Origin: Lucinisca nassula
Taxonomy: Eukaryota; Mollusca; Bivalvia; Lucinida; Lucinidae
NCBI GenBank assembly: GCA_963580285.1
Contig: OY757011.1
Coordinates: forward strand, 114,982,766-115,046,765
Reading direction: 5' to 3'
Length of the DNA: 64,000 nucleotides
Below the pieces are notes generated by a model. The model did no database searches. It was given only the letters and a program-made list of their open reading frames with translations, and had not been told where the DNA came from. How positions within the stretch are numbered: the first letter of the stretch is position 1; every line of letters begins with the position of its first letter. Position numbers and translations under genes: made by a program. Below are positions 32,955 through 41,473 of this stretch, piece by piece.

Positions 32955-33252
32955 GGCCCCTGCCCATCGGGGCTTGAAGAAATAAATGGGCTGCATGATG
33001 CTTCCATGCAGAGCTGAATCCGACCACACACGAGTACTGCTAAACTGCTTAGTGGATTTAAGCCTGATCAGGCAAAGCGGTGCAAGCCGGACCGTCCATG
33101 CATATAAACCCTATTGATTTCATTAGGCGACAGGGCTTCAGATGTCATTTCATCTCAATGTCGGGTAAAAGTCCCACAAAAATGGAAGCAACGTCTCTAA
33201 AATGACCTATATAGTGTTGTCGGGGACGTTAAACATCAAATCAAACAAACAA
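32955..33252 (+). mobile_element. SINE-A, full length
   Basis: The head is GGCCCCTGCCCATCGGGGC; the tail is GACGTTAAACATCAAATC plus (CAAA)n. AGGCCA occurs just before (32946) and just after (33253), possibly a short target duplication. Confidence 0.92.
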
Positions 33253-33268
33253 AGGCCAAAGCAAGTGC

Positions 33269-33314
33269 AGACCCAGATCAGACTGCTCCTGCAGGAGCAG
33301 TCTGATCTGGGTCT
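33269..33314. repeat. Perfect 46-bp palindrome, M3-type core
   Basis: AGACCCAGATCAGACTGCTC and its exact reverse complement meet at CCTGCAGG. TACACTGTTTGCC follows, the usual M3-type flank. The outer arms are missing. Bases 33330-33680 show no feature. Confidence 0.85.
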
Positions 33315-33684
33315 ACACTGTTTGCCATTCTGTCTGCACCTTTAGGACTCCTTGCTGGATTGTGCAACAAATTTGTCAAAATTTTAGGAGAATTACAGCA
33401 AGTCCTTAATGTGTCCAAATTTTTAGGTTTTTTTTACGGTACCTGTAACAGCAACTAGGTCATATGAGCCTGATCACAGGAAAACCTGGCTTCGGATTTT
33501 GCATCTGTGTTAGACACAAACTGACCTACTCAGCTACACAGACAAGCATGAGACCTGGAAATTTAGATATACAAACTGGAGGTATTGTACTATTCAAACA
33601 GTGAACACAAAGGTGCTGTTCAGACTGCGCGGATGTTGTTCACAAATGGCATAACCACATTTTCTCATGCTGTGGCTCATATCA

Positions 33685-33925
33685 TATGAGCCCCGCCAAG
33701 GAATTTGTGTCTTCAAGCATTCCGTCATGACAAATTTTAACTGCGCATGCCCAGCCATTCGGAGGAGCCAGGGATATGGCTTTCTGTCTGAAGGTTCCTC
33801 TTGATTCACTGCTTGTATGAGCGAGCAGCTAAGGTTCTGGCGAGACTGCGCGGATGCGCAGGCTCTCCTGAACCTTCGCTGCTCGCATAGGCGATAAGTA
33901 CCAAAATCGCTTGACGGGGCCCATA
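33685..33925. mobile_element. M7 MITE, copy 1
   Basis: TATGAGCCCCGCCAAGG and the inverted CGCTTGACGGGGCCCATA are the ends. The interior, including GATTCACTGCTTGTATGAGC, matches 40409-40642. A hairpin GCTCGCATAGGCGATAAG region lies near the right end. Confidence 0.85.
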
Positions 33926-34125
33926 TCTCCTTAATATGCCTGACACTTATCACCACACCCTACCTTGCTCATACCCCATATGTATTTCTGTACATTTACA
34001 ATTTAATATTAAAGACAAATACACATTTAAATTCCTTCTTTTTGGCATTTTAAAATTTATGAGCAGGACAAATAACATTCTCTGTAGATCTGAGAAGTAT
34101 ACAAGATGTGTTTGAAACATGAACA

Positions 34126-34738
34126 TGTCCCCGGACAAGGTAATTTGTTTCTTTAAAGTTGGTTGCAGGTCAAGGTCACAGGTCAAACTTTTTTTGTCCG
34201 AGTGGAAAGGCCTTGTCACAAGGAACCTACATGCCAAATATTATGCTCTATCTCAAATGGCTCAAAAGTTATGATCAATGATATTTTTTTCTTTGAAGTA
34301 GGCCAAGGTCACAGGTCATGAGTGGGAAGCCCTTGTCACAAGGAACCTACATGCTAAATATGAAGGCTCCATCTCAAGCAGTTCAAAAATTATGACCAAT
34401 GATAATTTTTTCTTTAAAGTAGGTCACAGGTTGAGATCAAGGTCATTTTTTTCTATCGGTGTGACACCCTTTTCACAAAGAACCTACATGCCAAATATGA
34501 AGGCTCTTATCTCAAACAGTTCAAAAGTTATGACCAACCTTAATTTTTTCTTCAAAGTAGGTCACTGGTTGAGATCAAGGTCAAATTTTTTGTATAAATG
34601 TAAAGCTCTCTTCATAGGGAACCTACATGCCAACTCAAATGGTTCAAAAGTTATGATCAATGTTAAAGTTGTCCAACCAACCAACCAACCAACAGGGCAA
34701 AAACAATATGTCCCCACTATTGGTACCGGGGACATAAA
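34126..34738 (+). mobile_element. Pearl-like element with ~137-bp core repeats
   Basis: It runs from ACATGTCCCCGGACAAGG to the hairpin TATGTCCCC...GGGGACATA (34707-34736) followed by AAAAA. The core contains AAGGAACCTACATGCCAAATA at 34211, 34342, 34480 and 34618, the inverted relative of the array at 6000-6790. A (CCAA)n tract (34676-34693) stands where other members have GGAC repeats. Confidence 0.8.
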
Positions 34739-34795
34739 AATGTCTCATTTGCACGGCCTTTCAACTGAGTTTAAACACATTTTTTTTTACTATAA

Positions 34796-35166
34796 AGCTG
34801 TGAGCGCTGTGGTGATTGAGAGGTAGCCAGTTCGATCCCCGCAAGCGCCATGTGTTGTTTCCTTGAGCAAGAAACTTTATCCACATTGCTTAGTACTGGT
34901 TCCTACCAAGAAAAAGAGGGCCACATGGAAGATTAGTACTAAATGTGTTACCCGCTATAAATAAGGTAGAAGCCTCCGTGGTGCAGTGGTTATGCTACTC
35001 ACCTTGTAAACCAGGGGTCGCAGGAACGATCCCTGGCTTCTCCAGACTTTCAGATGAGTCTTTAAACCGAGGTCCCTTCTCCATATGACCTTAGCTGTTG
35101 GTGAGACGTAAAGCTCAAACACTCACTCACTCTATAAATAAGGTTGATTATTATTATTGTTATTAT
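34796..35166 (+). mobile_element. SINE-E, interrupted by SINE-B
   Basis: The tRNA-like head has AGTTCGATCCCCG as B box near 34830. The body includes TTGTTTCCTTGAGCAAGAAAC. The 3' end, CCCGCTATAAATAAGGT, is split at 34967 and resumes at 35145 with (ATT)n. Confidence 0.8.
34968..35131 (+). mobile_element. SINE-B: tRNA-headed SINE with 13-bp target duplication
   Basis: The head is GCCTCCGTGGTGCAGTGG (A box) with GGAACGATCC as a B box variant near 35022. The body is CAGATGAGTCTTTAAACCGAGG and the tail is (ACTC)n. CTATAAATAAGGT flanks it at 34955-34967 and 35132-35144. Other copies are at 40760 (plus) and 56080 (minus). Confidence 0.9.
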
Positions 35167-35399
35167 AAACTTGGGATCGGATATCACATTTAATACCTCT
35201 TTGAGACATATTCCTATGCCTAGTTATTGCATGCATGTGAACAACAAAGGCTCTGACAAAACTGTGAGGAAATTTGCAGTCTGTTCACAACCTTCGTTGT
35301 CCAAATATTAATACCACCATTCATGCATACCCACAAACATACTTGACAGACACCACAAGGTGATCCTCAAAGCACCAAGGGCAACTGAATTAAGGATCA

Positions 35400-35665
35400 C
35401 ATTTTCATTTTTTTTGCCTTATTTTTCAGTGAAATCAGACTTGACATTTCATGTGAATCATCCACCTAGCAGATACCTGACATTTCAAATGACATTTCAT
35501 GTGAATCATCCATATGAAATGTCAAACCTCATTTTCTCTGGAAAGTAATCAAAGAAAATCAGGGTTGACATTTTTGTCTGACAGATGATACACATTGAAT
35601 GTCAAGCACAGACAATTCACAAGAAATTGCAAGCATGATTTGCTCTAAAAAATGAACAAACAAAA
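35400..35665. mobile_element. M6 palindromic repeats
   Basis: GACATTTCATGTGAATCATCC occurs twice (35440, 35492), next to ATTTTCTCTGGAAAG and a second inverted set at 35560-35660. It forms long imperfect hairpins. No ends or target duplications were defined. Bases 35167-35399 show nothing. Confidence 0.5.
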
Positions 35666-35844
35666 TCAAGCGTTGAAATTTCATGTGAAAAGTCTGTATT
35701 GAAGCTAATAATTCACATGAAATTTATAGCCATAATTCATCAGACAATTCACATGGCTGTCAAGCCTAATAGCCTATGAAAAATAAGATAAAAACAACAC
35801 TGTCATCAATTTAAATTTGCCTTGGTCTTTTTTTGATAAATATA

Positions 35845-36210
35845 CAGTCGAACTTCAACGGCTTGAACACCTTTGGGACCTCGAAAATCAGTTCGAGACA
35901 TGGGTAGTTCGAGCCACTGAGGTTACTGTCAGGAGGCATAATGAGATACTTTTAGACATCTTTTCGGTGTTCTATAATGAAAAGGCATGCTGTGTGTACT
36001 CATTAGAATCGCCTCATCGAGGCAATTCTAATGAGTACACACAGCATACATTTGCAAGATAAAGACTAAATTTCCTTAATTATCCCCAACTATTTCTTAT
36101 GTAGAGGATTTCGCTAGGGGCTCAAGAATGGATTCGACTCATCCATGGTATGGATTCGAATCATCCATGGTAAACGAGCTATCGGTGTTCGACCCATCGA
36201 AGTTCTACTG
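35845..36210. mobile_element. M2 MITE, full copy (366 bp)
   Basis: The ends are CAGTCGAACTTCAACGGCT and inverted CGAAGTTCTACTG, flanked by TA on both sides (35843-35844, 36211-36212), as in Tc1/mariner or pogo-type insertions. The centre (35987-36047) is a palindrome with GTACTCATTAGAATCGCCTC, a close relative of the M1 core although the M1 ends are unrelated. Confidence 0.9.
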
Positions 36211-36388
36211 TAGGTTGCCATAAAAATCCAAAAGTTCTGACACCTTGAGGACTTGCTGTAATTTTCTTTAAGTTTTAAGATCCAGCAAGAAGTCCAAAAA
36301 GTGCTGATTGAATGGCAAATAGTGTAGACCCTGATCAGACTGTTTGTTCTGGGTCAACACTGTTTGCTTATGCCTATCTGTCTCAATA

Positions 36389-36738
36389 AAGTAGAACTTT
36401 GATGGCTCAAACACCGATGGCTCGTTAACCATGGCTGAGTCAAACCCGTTCTTGAGTCCCTAGGGAAATTCTGTACATAAGAAATAGGGAGGGTAAAAAT
36501 TAGGATATTTTAGTCTTTTATCTTGCAAATGTATGCTGTGTGTACTCATTAGAATCACCTCAATAAGGCGATTCTAATGAGTACACACAGCATACATTTT
36601 TCATTATAGAACACAGAAAAAGATGTCCTAAACTATGTCGTTATGCCTCCTGGCATTAGCCCCCAGTGGCTCAAACTACCCCTGTCTGGAACAGATTTCC
36701 ATGGTCCCAAATGTGTTCCCGCCATTGAAGTTCGACTG
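36389..36738. mobile_element. M2 MITE, second copy, inverted, 116 bp from the HGSNAT stop codon
   Basis: The ends are AAGTAGAACTTTGATGGCTC and inverted GCCATTGAAGTTCGACTG, with TA at 36387-36388 and 36739-36740. The central palindrome (36530-36597) again carries GTACTCATTAGAATC. It is inverted relative to the copy at 35845. It probably lies in the 3' UTR or just past the gene. Confidence 0.88.
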
Positions 36739-36854
36739 TACTTAGGAACATTTTGGTACAACCACTTCATAACACATCATAACACTTTTGCTGCTTCAGG
36801 AGCAGTCTGATCTGGGTCTACAATGTTTGCTTAGGATCATTAAGGTATTTATGA

Positions 36855-37033
36855 CTAGACAGAGATGAATATTTGTCTATGATGTAAGTAGTATGACAAG
36901 AGTATCCAGAAGGCTGTATCCGCTATGTTGATTCCAAGCCAAACTGCATGAGAACCGGGTTGTAATCCAATGAAAGTTCTGATTGGCTGTTTTATACACT
37001 CATGGCCCATGTATAATATAATAGCATTCATAC
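36855..37033 (-). CDS. HGSNAT: HGSNAT terminal coding exon (heparan-alpha-glucosaminide N-acetyltransferase)
   Basis: This is the last coding exon of the lysosomal membrane enzyme that transfers the acetyl group of cytosolic acetyl-CoA to terminal glucosamine of heparan sulfate. After TTTTTCAG at 37034 and beyond, the exon starts GT, completing a Gly codon begun in the previous exon. It encodes GMNAIILYMGHECIK, then a final transmembrane helix (VWLGINIADTAFWILL) and HHRQIFISV before TAG at 36857-36855. The GMN..I.Y.GHE block and the short basic C-terminus are typical of the family. The upstream phase is 1 and matches the donor at 46664. The frame is intact. No AATAAA was found within about 1.5 kb downstream, so the polyadenylation site is unassigned. 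Confidence 0.93.
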
Positions 37034-37539
37034 CTGAAAAATGAAAAGCCAGTTTGTTAAAGTTAATTGTATGTAACACAATGCTGCCATATATGTGCTG
37101 ACAAAACTATTTTTGAGATTTATGTTTTTTCTGTCTGTTTTTATCATTTCACAAAAATTAGAGTACCTAAGCTCAGCAGGTGAGACCCTTGGAATATGTC
37201 TCAAAGGGATTAAGACCAAAATCCTTTTAACTTTCAGATTTCCAAATATTTTGTTTAAAATTTATCCATGAAAATTGATTGCTAAAGAAAGAGCTGATGC
37301 CAAAAAAGACAATTTTTTTTTTCAAGAATTTAATAATGTAAAAATGAAAATGTAAATATGTTAAAGCATCTTTCTCTGCTTATTGGGGGAAATTATTCCG
37401 CATGTGCAAGGGAAACAGCATGAGCGAACTTATAAGAAACAGGGACCTTTTTGCATGTGCAACAGGATTCAGTGAATATCCATGCCCAGTCGATATGATT
37501 CAGGGCAGGTAACACTTTAAAAAATATTATTTTCTCCCT
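37034..37539. other. HGSNAT intron, proximal part, no element recognised
   Basis: Unique-looking intron sequence next to the last exon. A-rich and T-rich runs occur near 37310. Confidence 0.5.
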
Positions 37540-37705
37540 TTTCAAAGTGGTCTATTCCGATAGGAAAGAATTCTTTCCTTTATGAGTATACCCCTTTTTC
37601 AGAGGGGCTAAGTTAAGTTAATATGAAAGCAAACAGGAAGGCCCCAAAGTTGTCCCTCTTGTAAAAATGACATACAATATACCAGGTATATCCATTCCCA
37701 TCAAT
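37540..37705. mobile_element. M8 half-copy
   Basis: GGAAAGAATTCTTTCCTTT (37562-37580) is followed by GAGTATACCCCTTTTTCAGAGG and ends ATATCCATTCCCATC; the other half is missing. Confidence 0.65.
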
Positions 37706-37762
37706 AAGGCCAGATCTTTTGCCCTTTGACCTAGGCCTGATGTTTGGAGGCAGAAGGCAGAT

Positions 37763-37974
37763 TTGTTTTATGGATCTTTCAAGATTATTTCACTTATTTC
37801 AGGCTGATTGTTATCAGAGCTAGGTGAAAAACCAGCGTACCCAGAGAAAAATCCACCTGACCATCCGTTGCAGAAATTGGCATCTCACATGTGACCCAAA
37901 CATGGCTCTACCCACAACAGTGAGAGATGTAATGATTAAGATTGGGTGCTCTTACGTACTAGGCCACAGAGGCT
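37763..37974 (-). mobile_element. SINE-C, minus strand, diverged
   Basis: The tail side reads TTGTTTTATGGATCTTTC and the head side TACTAGGCCACAGAGGCT (tRNA-like A box inverted). It is older than the copies at 31071 and 62639. Confidence 0.82.
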
Positions 37975-37984
37975 GGTTTTCTAG

Positions 37985-38271
37985 GCCCCCATCCATCAGG
38001 GCTTACAGAAATAGATTGGGCTGCATGGTGCTTCCACTCAGAGCTGAAACAACCACATGAGTACTGGTAAACTGCTTAGAAGGTCTAAGCCTGCCAAGGT
38101 AAAGTGGTATAATTTGGACCATTCATGCATATAAGCCCTATTGGTTTCATTGGGCAGCAGGGCTATCTCAATTTCGGGTAATTGTCCCATAAAATCGGAA
38201 GCAACATCTCTAAGATGACCTAACTAGTGTTGACGGGGATGTTAAACCTCAAATCAAACAAGCAAACAAAC
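37985..38271 (+). mobile_element. SINE-A, diverged full copy
   Basis: Head GCCCCCATCCATCAGGGC, tail GATGTTAAACCTCAAATC plus CAAACAAGCAAACAAAC. An M3 fragment with GCATCTGATCTGGGTCTGC and TGGGGTTTCCCTGTACAAAA follows directly (38273-38347). Confidence 0.88.
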
Positions 38272-38468
38272 ATTCAGTAGCATCTGATCTGGGTCTGCAT
38301 TGTTTGCCAGCATCCAATTTTGGGGTTTCCCTGTACAAAATGGGTTGATGGGCCCAAAACTTTCATTTTTTGCTATGAAAAATATGGTAGTTTTAGTTTC
38401 CTTACTTATGCTGTAAACGTAGGTTGTGGGGCTCATTATTACCTTTAATAAGCAAAAATAAGGAAATA

Positions 38469-38744
38469 CAGTGAAATTCCGCTATTAAGACCACATAAAA
38501 TTGAGACAAAAATCTTATTTAAAAATCGTATTTCGAAGGATGCAGTTATTCTGTCTTTGTGAATTCTGGACACAATGTCCTCTGGTCAGGAACCACCTAT
38601 GACCTGTACAGTGTTGACGGGGACGTTAAACCTCAAATCAAACAAACAAACAAACAAACAAACACCTTTGGGACTGTTCAAAAGTGGTCTTCAAGACCAC
38701 TTTTGAACAGTCCCAAAGGTGGTCTTTATATAGGATTTTTACTG
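38469..38744. mobile_element. TA-flanked MITE (ends CAGTGAAATTCCGC), carrying a SINE-A fragment and a 59-bp palindrome
   Basis: Inverted ends are CAGTGAAATTCCGCTATTAA and CAGTAAAAATCC with AAGACCAC in both arms; TA flanks at 38467-38468 and 38745-38746. Inside are a truncated SINE-A tail (about 38575-38662) and an exact 59-bp palindrome (38663-38721) built from the inner arm. Confidence 0.8.
38663..38721. repeat. Perfect 59-bp palindrome
   Basis: CACCTTTGGGACTGTTCAAA and its continuation to GTCTT are mirrored without a mismatch around a single C at 38692. Confidence 0.95.
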
Positions 38745-38883
38745 TATATACCTAAGTTAACCTCCCTTTACCTATATGAAATGATTTTTCTAAGGTTTTC
38801 GATACTTAGACTTGTTGATGTGATGGCTAACTGCATGTTCATATGGGTTGGCTCATATGTAGAGATGTGAGTTAGGAAATATA

Positions 38884-39250
38884 AAAATCTTACATGCATG
38901 TGTAGATGGAAAAATACGTTTGAGGGTCACTGTCCGGCATCACGAGGCTTGCCGAGGGATGCCGGAGAGTGATCCCAGGGGAGATTTTTTTATCCACCCC
39001 ACGCACCCATGTAGGATTCTTTTTCTTGCATACCTTCCATTTCTGAGCGTGGATTTTTAATAATGCAGTCACTTCGGTTGCCAACGTCTGCCATATTGTG
39101 ATCAGACTACAGTGATGTTAAGTGACGTCACGTAACATACTGTGATGTCAACCTTAATGATAGCGCATATTCAACCAGTACATTCATCAAGCACATGAGA
39201 ATATTCGATTTTGGGTAAGAACACCAGGGATAGAACAGAATTTCTATCCC
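38884..39250. repeat. Dispersed repeat with a GTCCGGCATCA palindrome, copy 2
   Basis: It matches 22884-23230: CACTGTCCGGCATCACGAGGC, GGATTCTTTTTCTTGCATACC, TCTGCCATATTGTGATC and CATTCATCAAGCACATGAGAA. The extra AAGTGACGTCACGTAAC stretch near 39121 is itself partly palindromic. Confidence 0.75.
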
Positions 39251-39414
39251 AAGCTAAAACTTAGGATTTCCTCAACTGGTGTGCAAGAAAGCTGTTTCTG
39301 TAATAACAGGCTGTGCTACCTTATTCACCCTAAAGATTCGGGCACAATAACTCCTTACCGTACATGTTTTAAAATTTGAACCTGTACAATGCATCACCCG
39401 ATGTTAGGTCTAAA

Positions 39415-39525
39415 AATAGCTGGATGAGTGGCAAAAAGTGTAGACCCTGATGAGACGCCGCGTTCAGCGATGTCTCATCTGGGTCCAAACTGTTTGCTTA
39501 GGTCTGTCTGTCCGAAAACATTGGG
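39415..39525. mobile_element. M3-type palindrome with different arms
   Basis: GCAAAAAGTGTAGACCCTGA and the inverted TCTGGGTCCAAACTGTTTGC surround GAGACGCCGCGTTCAGCGATG. The arms end TTAGGTCTGTCTGTCC instead of the M3 sequence, and similar arms are at 36310-36385 and 36780-36835. Confidence 0.7.
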
Positions 39526-39927
39526 TTAATATGGTGTGCAAGGTATTATAGGCAAGAACTTCGGCAATGGTTGTATCTCAGTTATATGTACTGGTATAAA
39601 TGGTACGTGAACAGAAAATCTAGCAAATTCAGTTTATATTAAACAGCAGGTTTTATACTAAAATTTATTGATTATCCTGTATTGTTCGGAGGTCAACTGT
39701 ATTAACACTGAGGTCATAAATCAATAATCATGTTTTTAATAGTGTCAATTAATAAAATTGTCATTAATCAAGTAATACGGTATTGTCCCAATTCCAGGTC
39801 CTCAGTCAGCTGTATTGGCCTCAGCCTTCAGCCTCTGTCAATATAGCTCATGTTTTACAAACAAGGTTTGAAAATGAGAAATTTTCAGATAGTCTCCCTG
39901 CGATTCTAAATATTCATGTAGACATTT

Positions 39928-40025
39928 TTAACCCTTTTCCTGCTGTTCATGACAATCCCTACCTTTGCAAACAGTGTAGATCCAGAAGACATCTGATCAG
40001 GATCTACACTGTCATGCATTTTGTG
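39928..40025. mobile_element. TTAACCC-ended fragment with M3-type core
   Basis: TTAACCCTTTTCCTGCTG leads into GCAAACAGTGTAGATCCAG and CATCTGATCAGGATCTACAC. Only the left TTAACCC end is present; 51178-51302 carries the matching right end, AACAGCAGGATAAGGGTTAA. Confidence 0.65.
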
Positions 40026-40038
40026 AACTGAACTAATA

Positions 40039-40401
40039 CAGAAGACCCTCATTATAACAACAGTATTTGTTCCCTATTATTGTGCCGTTATAAAGAATTT
40101 GCCGTTATACAGAATCCCAGTTGGGAGTATGATAGATAATAATAGGCCTTTCCGCCTTAATTACTCCAAGAAACAATTGTTATAGACATTTGTTAGAATC
40201 TCCTCTAATTTTGTGTCTTGGAGTGTTAGATTACAAGACTCTTTCATGACTATGGACTCGATTTGTGCATTTCCAAACCGAGGGAATCTCACGCCGCTCA
40301 GAACTGAGGCTAAGCCTTTAGTTAAGTAGTCATTCCATTTGAATTGCCGTTATAATGGGTTTTGCCATTAAAACGAATGTTGGAATAAAGAGGGTTGACT
40401 G
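40039..40401. mobile_element. TA-flanked MITE with TTATAAC-type ends (pogo/Tigger-like)
   Basis: It starts CAGAAGACCCTCATTATAAC and ends, inverted, CAGTCAACCCTCTTTATTCC, with TA on each side. CCGTTATAA recurs near both ends. Such ends recall pogo/Tigger elements. No coding sequence is present. Confidence 0.75.
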
Positions 40402-40408
40402 TATATGA

Positions 40409-40642
40409 TGTGAGCCTGGCCAAGCGAATTTGTGTCTTCGAGCATTCTGTCATGACAAATTTTAACTGGGCATGCCCAGCCATTCAGAGGGGCCAGGGAT
40501 ATGGCTTTCTGTCTGAAGGTTCCTCTTGATTCACTGCTTGTATGAGCGAGCAGCGAAGGTTCTGGCGAGACTGCGCAGGCTCGCCTGAATCTTCACTGCT
40601 CGCATAGGCGATAAGTACCAAAATCGCTTGACGGGGCCCATA
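40409..40642. mobile_element. M7 MITE, copy 2
   Basis: It matches 33685-33925 closely, including GACAAATTTTAACTGGGCATG and CGCTTGACGGGGCCCATA. It lies directly beside the previous MITE. Confidence 0.85.
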
Positions 40643-40759
40643 TTAAGTAATTTGACTGGTTGATAGTCAGAAACGGGTGTGATTAAATTAATTCAGCAGG
40701 TTAAAAGTTAACTGTCATTTAAGTTTATAGTAATGATTGAAAGAAAAATAATTTCATAA

Positions 40760-40905
40760 GCCTCCGTGATGTAACGGCAATGCTACTTGCATTGTGCACC
40801 AGGGGTTGTGAATTTGATTCTTGGTTTCTTCAGACTTTTGGATGAGTCTTTAAACTGAGGTCCCATCTCCATATGGTACAATGTTAAACTCAAACGCATA
40901 AACAA
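40760..40905 (+). mobile_element. SINE-B, diverged
   Basis: GCCTCCGTGATGTAACGGC, TGTGAATTTGATTCTTGG and GATGAGTCTTTAAACTGAGG follow the SINE-B order, with many substitutions in the A and B boxes. Confidence 0.8.
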
Positions 40906-41108
40906 TTTCAGTATCAAAAGGAATTTTTGGTCATGTTATATTAATATAGTGAGTATGAACTTTTTTGCGCACAAGTAGTTCATGCAATGACCATAATTTT
41001 TGACAATCGTGGGAGTTATCTGAATTTTCTTCATAAGAATCCAATGGAATTGTTTTATTAATATTGGGTTTAACCATTACAGCACCAATCACTAGCAGAC
41101 GATTTTAA

Positions 41109-41345
41109 TAGGAATGGGAACACCTAGCACATTTTCCTGCCATTTTTCAAAGGAAGACAACTTTCAGGACTTCCTGTTCACTTTTATATAGGCTCAGTCC
41201 CACCAAAAAGGGGTCTACTCTTAAAAGGAAAGAATTTGCTCCTCAGGAGCAAATTCTTTCTTTTAAGAGTTGACCCTTATTGCTAGGCGAGACAAAAACA
41301 CTTTTGCAGGAGTTGCCTCCCCTGAAGGTGCACCCATTCCCCTTA
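41109..41345. mobile_element. M8 MITE, full copy
   Basis: The ends are AGGAATGGGAACACC and inverted GGTGCACCCATTCCCCTT. A central palindrome, AGAATTTGCTCCTCAGGAGC, is centred near 41250. The interior carries GGGGTCTACTCTTAA on one arm and AAGAGTTGACCC on the other. Confidence 0.87.
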
Positions 41346-41359
41346 TTTTTTTTTTAATA

Positions 41360-41470
41360 TTTCAGAGAAAGTAAGTCTTGACATAACAAGTAAATTGTCT
41401 GATAAGCAGGCGATTCACATGAATATGGCATGCTTTATTTTCTTTGAAAACTAAGAGAAAAAATGAGAAA
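41360..41470. mobile_element. M6 palindrome fragment
   Basis: TTTCAGAGAAAGTAAGTCTTGAC and the inverted CATGCTTTATTTTCTTTGAAA bracket GATTCACATGAA. Confidence 0.5.
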
Positions 41471-41473
41471 TGT

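Noticed and set aside
33594..33956. 120-residue minus-strand frame as a gene
   Set aside because: It covers the M7 MITE, of which a second copy lies at 40409 without the same open frame; no recognisable protein.
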